Shown in pieces: positions 1 to 8,871 of a DNA stretch of 64,000 nucleotides. A model generated the notes under the pieces. It was not told the DNA's origin. It searched no databases and saw only the letters and a list, made by a program, of their open reading frames with translations. Numbering within the stretch: position 1 is the stretch's first letter; each line of letters opens with the position of its first letter. Source of the DNA: MFD00082-c5 sp963697995 (GTDB lineage Bacteria > Chlamydiota > Chlamydiia > Chlamydiales > JAJFMB01); assembly GCA_963697995.1 (NCBI GenBank), contig OY969110.1, positions 1,922,001 to 1,986,000 of the forward strand, read 5' to 3'. A program made the position numbers and the translations under genes.

Positions 1-914
1 CTCCTTAAAAGAGTCACATCATTTTGGGAAAACGGTTTCTCTTTCTCAACCTCTAAATAAAATGTCGCCACTTTATTTTTTCCACGACGACTTGAAAAAA
101 AAGAGTCTTGAACAGGTTTCACATCGGGTAAATATTGCTGGATGGCCCCTAATAAATGTTTCTCATCAAACACTTCAATCTCATTTAAACCACTCACTCC
201 AACAAAAATTCCAAGAACCCCTTTGTCACATCGAATAACTTTCACTTTCCATTTTTTTACCTCATTTGGCGACTCTTTTAACCACGTTTTAAAAAGATAC
301 TGATAGATAACCAAACGGCAAAGATGCCTCGATGAGCGCTCCCCTCTAAAAATTTCAGGAGACAACACCAACATGTGTTGAAACTCTTGTAAAATCTCAA
401 GAGACAATAACTTCGGAAATCTATTGATCAACCACGAAAGCTCATCTTGAATCAAAAGCATTTTTTCTTCAAAAGTAACCCCCCTAATCGACATTATCCT
501 AAAGGCTTCTCTCTCTGATTGGACCCCAAGTTTAATCTCCTCCTGCAATAAAGCAAACCTCTCCTTAAAATAAGATGTTTTAACCCCTTCAGGAAGTTCA
601 AAAAAAACTTGAGAAAAACTATAAGTCCCAGCAAGTTCTATACATCTAAAATCGACTGAAAATAATGAAGATATTTTTAGCTTCTCAGGAAATATCAGCC
701 ATCTAGATACAAATTCTAAAAAAAATTTAAATGCATGAGATTCAGTTTTGTTAACCAATGTGATAGAGCCCTCCTCACAAATAAGAGAGGGAATTTGCTC
801 GCACAAAGCGTCCTCGCGAGTCAAAACATCTTCGATTAACGGCAAGTAATAGGGACTTAACCGTTTATCATTAAGGATCAATGTAATATGAAAGTTTTTT
901 TTTGCTAAACTCAT
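1..914 (-). CDS. Hypothetical protein, C-terminus cut by window edge
   Basis: An open frame runs on the minus strand from ATG at 914-912 (MSLAKKNFHITLILNDKRLS) through about 304 codons to the window edge with no stop, so the C-terminal part lies outside. I do not recognise the family. It looks soluble: no signal peptide or membrane segment, mixed alpha/beta composition, and a basic stretch (FFSSRRGKNKVATFYLEVEK) near the edge. It lies 49 bp downstream of the aspartokinase-like gene in the same direction, so the two may be co-transcribed. That is weak evidence for a link to amino-acid metabolism. Codon use looks like that of the neighbouring genes. The missing part is needed for any functional call. 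Confidence 0.75.
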   Translation of the reverse strand, partial: MSLAKKNFHITLILNDKRLSPYYLPLIEDVLTREDALCEQIPSLICEEGSITLVNKTESHAFKFFLEFVSRWLIFPEKLKISSLFSVDFRCIELAGTYSFSQVFFELPEGVKTSYFKERFALLQEEIKLGVQSEREAFRIMSIRGVTFEEKMLLIQDELSWLINRFPKLLSLEILQEFQHMLVLSPEIFRGERSSRHLCRLVIYQYLFKTWLKESPNEVKKWKVKVIRCDKGVLGIFVGVSGLNEIEVFDEKHLLGAIQQYLPDVKPVQDSFFSSRRGKNKVATFYLEVEKEKPFSQNDVTLLR

Positions 915-963
915 AATACTCTCTAAAAGCGCTCCACTTTATAACATATTCAGAAAAAAGACT

Positions 964-1752
964 CTACTTTAAGTTTTGTAAAATGCAAATTTCTTCTTCG
1001 AAATGGGCAGTCGCGCTTCTCATAAGGGATAAGTCTCTTACCAAAGAGCCTTTTGCTTCGAAATCGTGAAACGATAAAACCCTCAAAGGAAGCCCATTGA
1101 TTTTAGCAAGCTCTAAACACCTTTTGCTTAAAATTTTCCCTTCTATTTTTAAGGCCTCATCATAGGTTAATTCATATTGAAGCTTAGCTTCCCTATTTAT
1201 TTTAGGGTCGGCATCAAATATTCCCGGCACATCCTTAAAAAATTCAACATCAGCTTTTAATGCGATAGCTAAAGCTACGGCGCTAGTATCTGAACCTCCT
1301 CGTCCTAAAGTGGTGATCTCACCAAAACGACTCACCCCCTGAAATCCTGCAACAATAGCCACCTCCCCTTCATTAAGACAAGCCTCTAACCTTTTTGGTT
1401 TAACATCGACAATTTTAGCATCCACATGGTCTGTTGTCGTTATTATTCCAGATTGACTTCCAGTAAAACTCTTAGCAGGAATAGACTCCTTAGAAAGGGC
1501 CATAGCAAGAAGTGAAATACTGATCCGCTCACCTACAGAAAGAAGCATATCAAGCTCCCTTTTCGGAGGCGATTGGCTTACCTCATAAGCCAGGTTAAGA
1601 AGGCGATCGGTTGTATCCCCCATCGCACTGACCACAACCACAACATTTGAAAAAAGCTTTCTCTTTTCAGATATGATCTTAACGATTTTCGAAAAATGAG
1701 AAGGCGTCTTTACAGAGGCTCCACCAAATTTTAAAATAATAGTTTTATTCAA
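964..1752 (-). CDS. lysC: Aspartokinase catalytic domain protein (no ACT domain)
   Basis: Amino-acid kinase fold protein of 262 residues. It would phosphorylate aspartate to aspartyl-4-phosphate, the first step toward diaminopimelate/lysine, threonine and methionine. Visible motifs are the N-terminal nucleotide-binding KFGGASV (residues 9-15), the central GRGGSDTSAVALA, and KDVPGIFDADPK, all typical of aspartokinases. The protein ends after the kinase domain, whereas ordinary LysC (about 400-450 residues) carries two C-terminal ACT domains for feedback control. This one therefore looks unregulated by lysine or threonine, or serves another role. The start is a TTG at 1752 with a weak AGGGG upstream. 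It is divergent from rpsA and upstream of the truncated unknown gene. Family call is firm; exact substrate is less so. Confidence 0.8.
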   Translation of the reverse strand: MNKTIILKFGGASVKTPSHFSKIVKIISEKRKLFSNVVVVVSAMGDTTDRLLNLAYEVSQSPPKRELDMLLSVGERISISLLAMALSKESIPAKSFTGSQSGIITTTDHVDAKIVDVKPKRLEACLNEGEVAIVAGFQGVSRFGEITTLGRGGSDTSAVALAIALKADVEFFKDVPGIFDADPKINREAKLQYELTYDEALKIEGKILSKRCLELAKINGLPLRVLSFHDFEAKGSLVRDLSLMRSATAHFEEEICILQNLK

Positions 1753-1808
1753 AAAAAAGACCCCTACTTTCTAAATTACCCAAACCCTCAGCACCCAAAA
1801 TAGAATAA

Positions 1809-1824
1809 TCCCATTTAAATGGGA
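1809..1824. promoter_or_regulatory. 16-bp perfect palindrome between lysC and rpsA
   Basis: TCCCATTTAAATGGGA is a perfect 16-bp palindrome in the divergent lysC/rpsA intergenic region, about 57 bp upstream of the lysC start. It could be an operator for a dimeric regulator. No regulator is identified, and no second copy of exactly this form was noticed in the window. Confidence 0.35.
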
Positions 1825-1960
1825 AACAATTCAACTAAAATGGGGGAGTGTAATAAAGATTTGATAAAACAAGTCATCCCATTTGTTGACAAAATACACC
1901 TTTTCAAAATTCGTTTTCCAAGGAGAAATCGATTTTGGAAAAAGTCGTGAAAAAGAAAGG

Positions 1961-1990
1961 TTGCCATTATGTCTTCCCTTCTGCTAAAAT
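1961..1990 (+). promoter_or_regulatory. Probable promoter of rpsA
   Basis: TTGCCA (1961-1966), 18 bp, TAAAAT (1985-1990) resembles a sigma-70-type promoter. Transcription would start near 1997, giving a leader of about 33 nt with the ribosome site AAGGAG at 2014-2019. A second TTGACA at 1886-1891 has no convincing -10 box. Confidence 0.55.
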
Positions 1991-2029
1991 GGCGCTCTAA
2001 GAGCTAAAGAAATAAGGAGAAACCTTTAA

Positions 2030-3775
2030 ATGCCAACAAAACAACAAAACACCTGGGAAGGACTCAACATTGTCGACGATGTGAGTTTCAAAGAAGAAGA
2101 TGCCGCTGTATTTCAAGACCTTTTAAGCCAAAGAGTTAAGAAAAAAACAGAAGAAATGCCTGAAATGACCCCAGGAACCCTCTTAAAAGGGAAAATTGTC
2201 GAAATCACAAAAGATCACGTTGTTGTCGACGTCGGTCTTAAATCTGAAGGACTTATTCCAATCAGTGAATTTTCAGATCCCGCTGATATCGTCCTCGATA
2301 AAGAAATCGAAGTGCTATTAGATCAAACAGAAGATGATAGAGGACAAATCGTTCTTTCAAGAGAAAAAGCTGAAAGAATGCGTCAGTGGGAATACATTAT
2401 TGAGCATTGCGAAGAGGGATCGATCGTTAAAGGACGCGTTTGCCGCAAAGTTAAAGGCGGACTTATGGTCGATATCGGAATGGAAGCGTTCCTTCCAGGT
2501 TCTCAAATCGATAACAAGCGTATTAAAAACCTCGACGAGTACCTCGATAAAACTTACGAATTTAAAATTCTCAAAATCAACATTGACCGAAAGAACGTGG
2601 TGGTGTCTCGCCGTGAACTTCTAGAAGCTGAAAGGATCTCGAAAAAAGCTGAGCTCTTAGATCATATTCAAGAAGGAGATGTCCGCGAAGGGATTGTTAA
2701 AAACATCACCGATTTCGGCGTTTTCTTAGATCTCGATGGAATCGATGGATTGCTCCACATCACCGATATGACTTGGAAGCGTATTAAACACCCATCCGAA
2801 ATGGTTCATCTTGGAGATAAGCTCGAAGTGATGATTTTGAGCGTCGATAAGGATAAAGGACGAGTCGCTCTCGGACTTAAACAAAAGGATCAAAATCCTT
2901 GGGATCAAATCGAGTCTAAATACCCACCTGGCACAAGAGTCAGTGGAAAGATTGTTAACCTCTTGCCTTACGGCGCCTTTATCGAAATCGAGCCTGGTAT
3001 CGAAGGGTTAATCCACGTTTCTGAAATGTCTTGGGTTAAAAACGTTACAGATCCAAGCGAAGTGGTCAACAAAGGAGACGAAGTAGAGGCTGTTGTTCTT
3101 TCAATCCAAAAAGAAGAGGGTAAAATCTCTCTTGGTATCAAACAAACCGAGCACAATCCTTGGGATGATGTCGAAAAAAAATATCCTGAAGGAAAAAATG
3201 TCAAAGCTGAAATCAGAAGCTTAACAAACTACGGTGCTTTCGTTGAGTTAGAACCTGGAGTTGAGGGATTGATCCACATCTCAGACTTAAGCTGGATTAA
3301 AAAAGTTTCACATCCTTCTGAAGTGCTCAAAAAAGGGGACCTAGTCGATTGCATTATCCTTTCTGTTGACAGAGAGAGTAAAAAAATCACTTTAGGCGTG
3401 AAGCAACTAAGCCAAAATCCTTGGGAAAACATTGAAAAAACAATGCCTGTTGGAACACAAGTCACTGGAATTGTCACTAAAATCACAGCTTTTGGTGCGT
3501 TTGTCGAACTCGGCAATGGCATTGAAGGGTTGATCCACGTCACGGAACTCTCAGACCAGCCGTTTGGCAAAGTCGAAGACGTGATTGCAAAAGGGGATGA
3601 GATCTCAGCTAAAGTGATTAAGTTGGATCCAGAGCACAAAAAAATTGCTCTTTCGCTTAAAGAATTTCATAGCGAACAAGACTCCGACGCTTCTGATGAT
3701 GACATTGTAGTAGCCAAAAAAAAGGCTGTTGAACCCCAAACTGAAGATGTAAACTCCGAAGCTTCGACTTACTAA
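2030..3775 (+). CDS. rpsA: 30S ribosomal protein S1
   Basis: Ribosomal protein S1, 581 residues, binds mRNA on the 30S subunit and helps initiation on structured messages. Six S1 (OB-fold) repeats can be followed. The first is around GTLLKGKIVEITKDHVVVDVG. Later ones share the VTDFGVFLDLDGIDGLLHIT-type pattern with G-x-F/A-G-A-F-V-E-L and E-G-L-I-H cores, separated by QNPWD/HNPWD linkers. An acidic, lysine-containing tail follows the last repeat. Length is close to the chlamydial homologue. Start ATG at 2030 has AAGGAG at 2014-2019. It is followed by an intrinsic terminator and then nusA, the conserved chlamydial order. Confidence 0.97.
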   Translation: MPTKQQNTWEGLNIVDDVSFKEEDAAVFQDLLSQRVKKKTEEMPEMTPGTLLKGKIVEITKDHVVVDVGLKSEGLIPISEFSDPADIVLDKEIEVLLDQTEDDRGQIVLSREKAERMRQWEYIIEHCEEGSIVKGRVCRKVKGGLMVDIGMEAFLPGSQIDNKRIKNLDEYLDKTYEFKILKINIDRKNVVVSRRELLEAERISKKAELLDHIQEGDVREGIVKNITDFGVFLDLDGIDGLLHITDMTWKRIKHPSEMVHLGDKLEVMILSVDKDKGRVALGLKQKDQNPWDQIESKYPPGTRVSGKIVNLLPYGAFIEIEPGIEGLIHVSEMSWVKNVTDPSEVVNKGDEVEAVVLSIQKEEGKISLGIKQTEHNPWDDVEKKYPEGKNVKAEIRSLTNYGAFVELEPGVEGLIHISDLSWIKKVSHPSEVLKKGDLVDCIILSVDRESKKITLGVKQLSQNPWENIEKTMPVGTQVTGIVTKITAFGAFVELGNGIEGLIHVTELSDQPFGKVEDVIAKGDEISAKVIKLDPEHKKIALSLKEFHSEQDSDASDDDIVVAKKKAVEPQTEDVNSEASTY

Positions 3776-3781
3776 ACTAAC

Positions 3782-3812
3782 ATCCCCCATTTGAAAAAAT
3801 GGGGGATATTTT
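3782..3812 (+). terminator. Intrinsic terminator/attenuator after rpsA
   Basis: An 11-bp perfect stem (ATCCCCCATTT at 3782-3792 with AAATGGGGGAT at 3797-3807), GAAA tetraloop and a following ATTTT tract lie just after the rpsA stop. It probably limits readthrough into nusA, setting different expression levels for the two. Confidence 0.75.
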
Positions 3813-3858
3813 GAAGCCCTGATTCTTAAGAGTCATAAAGCTTTATAGGATAATTTTT

Positions 3859-5133
3859 ATGAATAAAGACCTTGTAGCCATTTTTGAATACCTTGAAAAA
3901 GAAAAAGGGATTAAGCGAGATATCGTTATTTCTGCTATAGAAGAATCGCTAAGAGCTGCCGCTAGAAAAAATATCACTGGGGCCTCAAACGTCACTGTGA
4001 CTATTAACCCTCGTACAGGTCACATCGACGTTTTTTGCGAAAAAGAAATTGTCGAGAACGTCGAGGTTGCAGCTCAAGAGATCTCTATTGAAGATGCTCG
4101 CGCTTTAGACCCCGATTGTGAAATAGGACAATTCATCGACGTTTTAGCAACTCCTAAAGATTTTGGAAGGATCGCCGCTCAAAAAGCTCGCCAGATCATC
4201 ACCCAAAAACTAAAAGTTGCCGAAAGAGATGTGATATATGAGGAGTATAAACATCGCGTTGGAGAGTTGATTTCAGGTACCGTAAAGCGGCTCTTCCGCG
4301 GCAACAATATTGTTGTCGACTTAGGGAAAGTCGAGGCGATCATGCCAATGCGCCACTATCCAAAGACGGATGTTTTTCGCGTTGGAGAAAAAGTACTTGC
4401 TCTTCTTTTGGAAGTGAATGAAACCGAAGGGGGCGGAGCGGAAGTGATTTTATCGAGAAGCCATCCTGAGTTTGTCAAACAACTCATCATGCAAGAAGTG
4501 CCCGAGATTGCTGATAATACCGTGATAATCGACCGGATTGTTAGAGATGCTGGTTATAGAACAAAATTGACTGTTCGTTCTACAGACTCTAAAGTCGATC
4601 CTGTTGGCGCTTGCGTTGGGATGCGTGGTTCAAGAGTAAAAAACGTCGTACGAGAACTACATAATGAAAAAATAGATATCATTCCTTTCTCAAACGACCC
4701 TGTTGAGCTTTTACAAAATGCTTTAAACCCGATTGAGATCAGAAAGATAAGCGTTAATGAAGATGACAATGTGATTTCAATTGTTGTCGACGACGATGAT
4801 CTTGCTGCCGTTATCGGAAAAAAAGGGATGAATGCTCGTCTTAACAGTCAATTGATCGGTTATGAACTCGAAGTTCAAAAAATGAGCGACTACAAAGCGA
4901 CTCAAACCATCGAACGAAGAGAGATTGCCGATTCAAGCGATCCAACTCTTGATATCCCTTTAGAGAATATCCCAGGAGTTAATAAGCTTATTTTTGAACA
5001 CCTCGTTGCAGAAGGGTTCAACACCCCAAGAAGCCTATTACATGCTTCGGCGGAAGAAATTGCAAAGGTACCAGGAATCAGCCTCGAAATGGCCGATCAC
5101 ATACTGGAACAAATAAAAAAGCAGAGGATTTAA
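3859..5133 (+). CDS. nusA: Transcription termination/antitermination protein NusA
   Basis: NusA, 424 residues, binds RNA polymerase and nascent RNA, modulating pausing, termination and antitermination. Domains in order: N-terminal polymerase-binding domain (about 1-130), S1 domain (about 134-200, GELISGTVKRLFRGNNIVVD), KH1 (near residue 250, VGMRGSRVKNVVRELHNEKI), KH2 (near 317, AAVIGKKGMNARLNSQLIG) and a short C-terminal helix-hairpin-helix segment (about 365-424). It lacks long extra C-terminal acidic repeats, as in other chlamydiae. The start ATG at 3859 lies 83 bp after rpsA. Four bases separate its stop from the proposed infB start, so nusA, infB, rbfA and truB form an operon. Confidence 0.97.
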   Translation: MNKDLVAIFEYLEKEKGIKRDIVISAIEESLRAAARKNITGASNVTVTINPRTGHIDVFCEKEIVENVEVAAQEISIEDARALDPDCEIGQFIDVLATPKDFGRIAAQKARQIITQKLKVAERDVIYEEYKHRVGELISGTVKRLFRGNNIVVDLGKVEAIMPMRHYPKTDVFRVGEKVLALLLEVNETEGGGAEVILSRSHPEFVKQLIMQEVPEIADNTVIIDRIVRDAGYRTKLTVRSTDSKVDPVGACVGMRGSRVKNVVRELHNEKIDIIPFSNDPVELLQNALNPIEIRKISVNEDDNVISIVVDDDDLAAVIGKKGMNARLNSQLIGYELEVQKMSDYKATQTIERREIADSSDPTLDIPLENIPGVNKLIFEHLVAEGFNTPRSLLHASAEEIAKVPGISLEMADHILEQIKKQRI

Positions 5134-5137
5134 CGCT

Positions 5138-7770
5138 TTGTCGAAAAACTTAAAGATCAACATCAAAAATACCCAACTAGCAAAAGCCCTCAACCTCGAG
5201 GGCTTAAAAGATAAGCTTGAAAAAAAAAGGTGATTCCTGAATCAAAAGAGGAGAAGCCTTTAGAGGAGAAAAAAGAAGCTCCTAAGGTAGAAAAAGTTGG
5301 GGAAAAAATTAGTGACATTGAAGATGCAGAAAAAGAGAAGACTCGGGTCAAAGCGCGTTCTAAATCAGTTTTTGCTCCGAAATTAGAGGGGGAATCGCGA
5401 GAGGAGTTTGTACATGAAACTCAAGAAACTCATCTTCAAGAAACAGTCGTCGAAGAGGTTATACCACCACCTACGGTAGTAGCTGTTTCACCTCCGCCAC
5501 CTGCACCACCAGCTCAGCCTGCTCCTCCAAGGGAACAACCCCGCTTGCCAGCAAGAATGCCAAAAGCTCCTGACTTATCGAGAAGAAGTTATCCTTTACC
5601 GCAAACAAAACCGCTAGAGCGTCTAGGACCTACAGGTAAACACATCAAGGATTTGATCCCACCCCCGCCACCACCACAACCGAAAAAACCTCCGGCTGCT
5701 AGACCTGAGCCTGCTAATCAATCTCAAGTTCCTTCAAGAGCTAACGCTCCTCTTGCTGATAAAGAGCGTCGTCTTCCAGAAGCTAAAGATAAAGACAGCG
5801 ATGATCGAAAAGAGAAGCAAACTCGCTTTAAAGAGTTCCGAGACATTAAACCTCCGAAGAAAGGTACAGAGACCAATCGCGGCTTTGACACAAGAGACCG
5901 ACAAGGTTTAAGGGGAGATGAGGATGATTCAGGGGCACAGTGGAGAAAAAAGCGTCCTAAGAAAAAAACTTTAGAAGAGACACAATCAACTAGACCTACT
6001 GAAGTGACTGTGCGGATTCCTATTTCTATCAAAGATTTAGCTGTTGAAATGAAAGTTAAAGCCTCAGAGTTGATTTCAAAACTCTTTATGCAAGGAATTC
6101 TAGTCACTCTAAACGACATGTTAGAAGATGAAACGACGATACAACTTCTTGGAGAAGAGATCGGCTGCCAAGTTATAATCGACAGTTCTGAAGAGAAAAG
6201 AATTCAGATTACAGACCAATCGGTGCAAGAAGAAATTGCAAAGGCTAATCCTGAGGAGCTACAAATAAGAGCGCCTGTTGTCACATTCATGGGACACGTT
6301 GACCACGGTAAAACAAGCCTTATCGATTACATTCGCAAAAGCAATGTGGCGTCGGGTGAAGCTGGTGCGATCACTCAACATATTGGAGCCTTCCGCTGTT
6401 CAACTGTTGTTGGTGAACTTACCGTCTTAGACACTCCTGGTCACGAGGCGTTTTCAGCGATGCGCGCAAGGGGTGCTGATGCCACAGATATCGTTGTATT
6501 AGTTGTCGCAGGCGACGAAGGAATTAGGCAGCAAACCATTGAAGCCTTAAAACAAGCCCAAGAAGCTAAAAAGACAATTGTTGTCGCAATCAACAAATGC
6601 GATAAACCAAACTTTAACGCTGAAAATGTTTACAGGCAGCTTTCTGAAAATGAGTTACTTCCAGAAGTTTGGGGTGGACAGACGATCACGATCAACTGCT
6701 CTGCAGTGACAGGTGAAGGAATTCCGCAACTTTTAGAGATGCTTGCACTTCAAGCAGAAGTCTTAGAATTAAAAGCGTCTCCTAAATCAAGAGCTCGAGG
6801 AACCGTATTAGAGTCTGAAATGCATAAAGGACTTGGTTGTAAAGCAACTGTCTTGGTTCAAAATGGAACTCTTCGCATCGGGGATGCTGTTGTCTTCGGC
6901 GAGCATTGGGGAAAAATCAAAACGATGCACAACGAACAAGGGAAAAACTTGAAAGAAGCTGGTCCCTCATGCCCTGTTGAGATTACAGGTCTTTCCGGAA
7001 TGCCAGAGGCTGGACAGGAGTTTATCGTTGTAGCAAATGAGAAAGAAGCTAAAGATATTGCCGAAGTCAGAATGCAGGGTTTAAAACAAAAACGGCAGCA
7101 ATTGCTCAAACGTGCTCACCTCGAGAAGATGTTAGATCAGGATCAAACTTTAACTAAAAAGACCCTTTATGTTGTCCTTCGGGCTGACGTTCAAGGCTCT
7201 TTGGAAGCTCTTCATACAGCTTTAGAAAAAATTCATTCGACAAAAATCGACTTAAATATCGTCTCCTCAGAAGTGGGAGAGGTAACAGAGTCTGACGTAC
7301 AACTTGCAGCCCCAGCTGGCGCCGTCATTTTAGGATTCCACACCCAAGTGGAAAGTCGCGCTGCTGACCTGATTAAAGAACTTGGAGTCACTGTCCGTCT
7401 TCACGACATTATTTACCATGCGATCGACGATATTAAAGAGATCATGGTTCAAAAACTTGATAAAATCGAGGAAGAAACTGAAAAAGGGAAAGCTGACGTC
7501 AGAGCGACATTTAAGTCATCTCAACTTGGAACAATTGCTGGTTGCTTAGTGACAGAAGGTTCGGTCCATAGAGCTCATAAAGCGCGCCTCCTCAGAGGTG
7601 GAAAGGTCATCTGGAAAGGGGGATTCTCCTCAATTCGCCGCGTTAACGAGGATGTGAGAGAAGTACAAAAAGGTTTAGAGTGCGGTATTGTTCTTTCAAA
7701 CAATATGGATGTTGCAGAAGGGGATGTGATTGAAACGTACGAAGTGACTTATAGGACACAAGGGTTATGA
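5138..7770 (+). CDS. infB: Translation initiation factor IF-2, apparent frameshift at A9 near the N-terminus
   Basis: IF-2 is a GTPase that brings initiator fMet-tRNA to the 30S subunit. A frame beginning with TTG at 5138, nine bases after AGAGGA (5123-5128), encodes SKNLKINIKNTQLAKALNLE, which strongly resembles the known N-terminus of chlamydial IF-2. It meets TGA at 5231 directly after an A9 tract (5220-5228). The rest of the protein is open from 5230 in another frame. One extra A would join them into 877 residues (LEKKKVIPESK). A GTG at 5230 exists but has no spaced ribosome site. The joined protein has a proline-rich linker (about residues 75-190), IF2-N (VTVRIPISIKDLAVEMKVKA), the G domain (GHVDHGKTSL, DTPGHEAF, NKCD) and C-terminal tRNA-binding domains. 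It overlaps rbfA by ATGA. Confidence 0.93.
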
Positions 7771-8159
7771 CAGTAGAACGAACAGAGCGATTGAACTCTC
7801 TTTTAAAAGAAGTGATTTCCGAAGTGATTCGAAAAGAGGTCAGAAATCCTCTTGTAAGCGAACTTTTTACGATCACAAGAGCAGACATCTCAAAAGATTT
7901 GCGTCACGCGAAGGTGTATGTGAGTGTGATTGGCACAAAAGAACAGAAGGATCAAACAGTTGTTGAGCTAAATCGGTCGGCAGGATTTGTTGCCAGACTT
8001 TGTTCGAAACGAGTCGTTATGCGCTATTTCCCCGATTTAGTCTTTTACCTCGACGACAGTGTTGAAAAACACATGAGGATTGAGGATCTGTTAAACGAAA
8101 TAGCCGAAGAAAAAAGCAAACGCCCCATCCCCCCTGAAGATGATAACACCGCAACCTAA
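7767..8159 (+). CDS. rbfA: 30S ribosome-binding factor RbfA
   Basis: RbfA, 130 residues, binds the 30S subunit and assists late 16S rRNA processing and cold adaptation. The fold signature is visible: N-terminal helix (RTERLNSLLKEVISEVIRKE), then the VRNPLVSELFTITRADISKD region and the conserved KDLRHAKVYVSV strand, ending in a short acidic/polar tail. The ATG overlaps the infB stop (ATGA), indicating translational coupling, and its 3' end overlaps truB by 20 bp. The infB-rbfA-truB order is widespread in bacteria and in chlamydiae. Confidence 0.95.
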   Translation: MTVERTERLNSLLKEVISEVIRKEVRNPLVSELFTITRADISKDLRHAKVYVSVIGTKEQKDQTVVELNRSAGFVARLCSKRVVMRYFPDLVFYLDDSVEKHMRIEDLLNEIAEEKSKRPIPPEDDNTAT

Positions 8160-8838
8160 CGGAATTCTTATCGTCGACAAACCTAAAGGTAAAACCTCCT
8201 TTTGGGTTGTTGGGGCATTAAGGCGTCTTCTTAAAGTGAAGAAAATTGGACATGCCGGAACGCTAGATCCAATGGCTACTGGTCTTCTTGTTCTTTTAAT
8301 CGGAAGGGACTACACAAAGCTATCAGACAGCTTTCTTGGACAAGACAAGGAATACCTTGCTGAAATCACATTAGGTTGCACAACAGACACCTACGATGCT
8401 GAAGGGTGTATCCAATCCGAATCTTCATTAGTCCCTTCCCTTAAAGAGGTTTCAGAGGCTCTTCAAACCTTTCAAGGGGAAACAAAACAAACACCACCTA
8501 TGTTTTCCGCCAAAAAAATTGGAGGAAAAAAACTTTACGAACTTGCAAGAGCTGGCAAGGAAATAGAGAGAGAAGCGGTGTTAGTGAAAATGAGTATCGA
8601 TTTAATCGATTACACCTACCCTCGCCTCTCTTTGAAGGTTTCTTGCAGCAAGGGGACTTATATTAGGTCACTTGCGCACGATTTAGGAAACCTTTTAAAG
8701 TGCGGAGCTCATCTTTCTAATTTGCGCAGATTAAGGAGTGGCTCTTTTAACCTAAAAGATTCAATAAACGGGGATAGCCTCGTATCAAACACTCTCTCAA
8801 AAGAAATGATCACGCAATCTCTTCGAAGTGCACCTTAA
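8140..8838 (+). CDS. truB: tRNA pseudouridine(55) synthase TruB
   Basis: TruB, 232 residues, converts U55 to pseudouridine in the T-loop of tRNAs. Motif I (LIVDKPKGKTSFWVVGALRR) and motif II with the catalytic Asp (HAGTLDPMATGLLVLLIG) are clear, followed by the DTYDAEG and VSCSKGTYIRSLAHDLG motifs. The length matches short chlamydial TruB without a PUA domain. The start ATG lies inside rbfA. In Chlamydia ribF follows; here the reading ends at an intrinsic terminator and a repeat element. The 3' end (8771-8852) is present again in diverged form at 10734-10812. Confidence 0.96.
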   Translation: MITPQPNGILIVDKPKGKTSFWVVGALRRLLKVKKIGHAGTLDPMATGLLVLLIGRDYTKLSDSFLGQDKEYLAEITLGCTTDTYDAEGCIQSESSLVPSLKEVSEALQTFQGETKQTPPMFSAKKIGGKKLYELARAGKEIEREAVLVKMSIDLIDYTYPRLSLKVSCSKGTYIRSLAHDLGNLLKCGAHLSNLRRLRSGSFNLKDSINGDSLVSNTLSKEMITQSLRSAP

Positions 8839-8852
8839 CGAAGGTGTTTTTT
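8771..8852 (+). repeat. Left copy of a truB 3'-end duplication
   Basis: This 82-bp segment (GGGATAGCCTCGTATCAAA onward, ending in the terminator) is matched by a diverged direct copy at 10734-10812. The two copies bracket hairpin-repeat copy A. This could be a duplication made when the element entered, or a remnant of a larger rearrangement. Confidence 0.7.
8831..8852 (+). terminator. Intrinsic terminator overlapping the truB stop
   Basis: CACCTT (8831-8836), loop AACG, AAGGTG (8841-8846) and six T residues (8847-8852). The stop codon of truB lies in the 5' arm and loop. A diverged copy of the same hairpin lies at 10792-10807. Confidence 0.65.
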
Positions 8853-8871
8853 CTACCGTTCTCCTTTTAAA

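Noticed and set aside
3229..3639. A 136-residue minus-strand frame inside rpsA
   Set aside because: Shadow frame of the S1 repeats; no ribosome site and no independent support.
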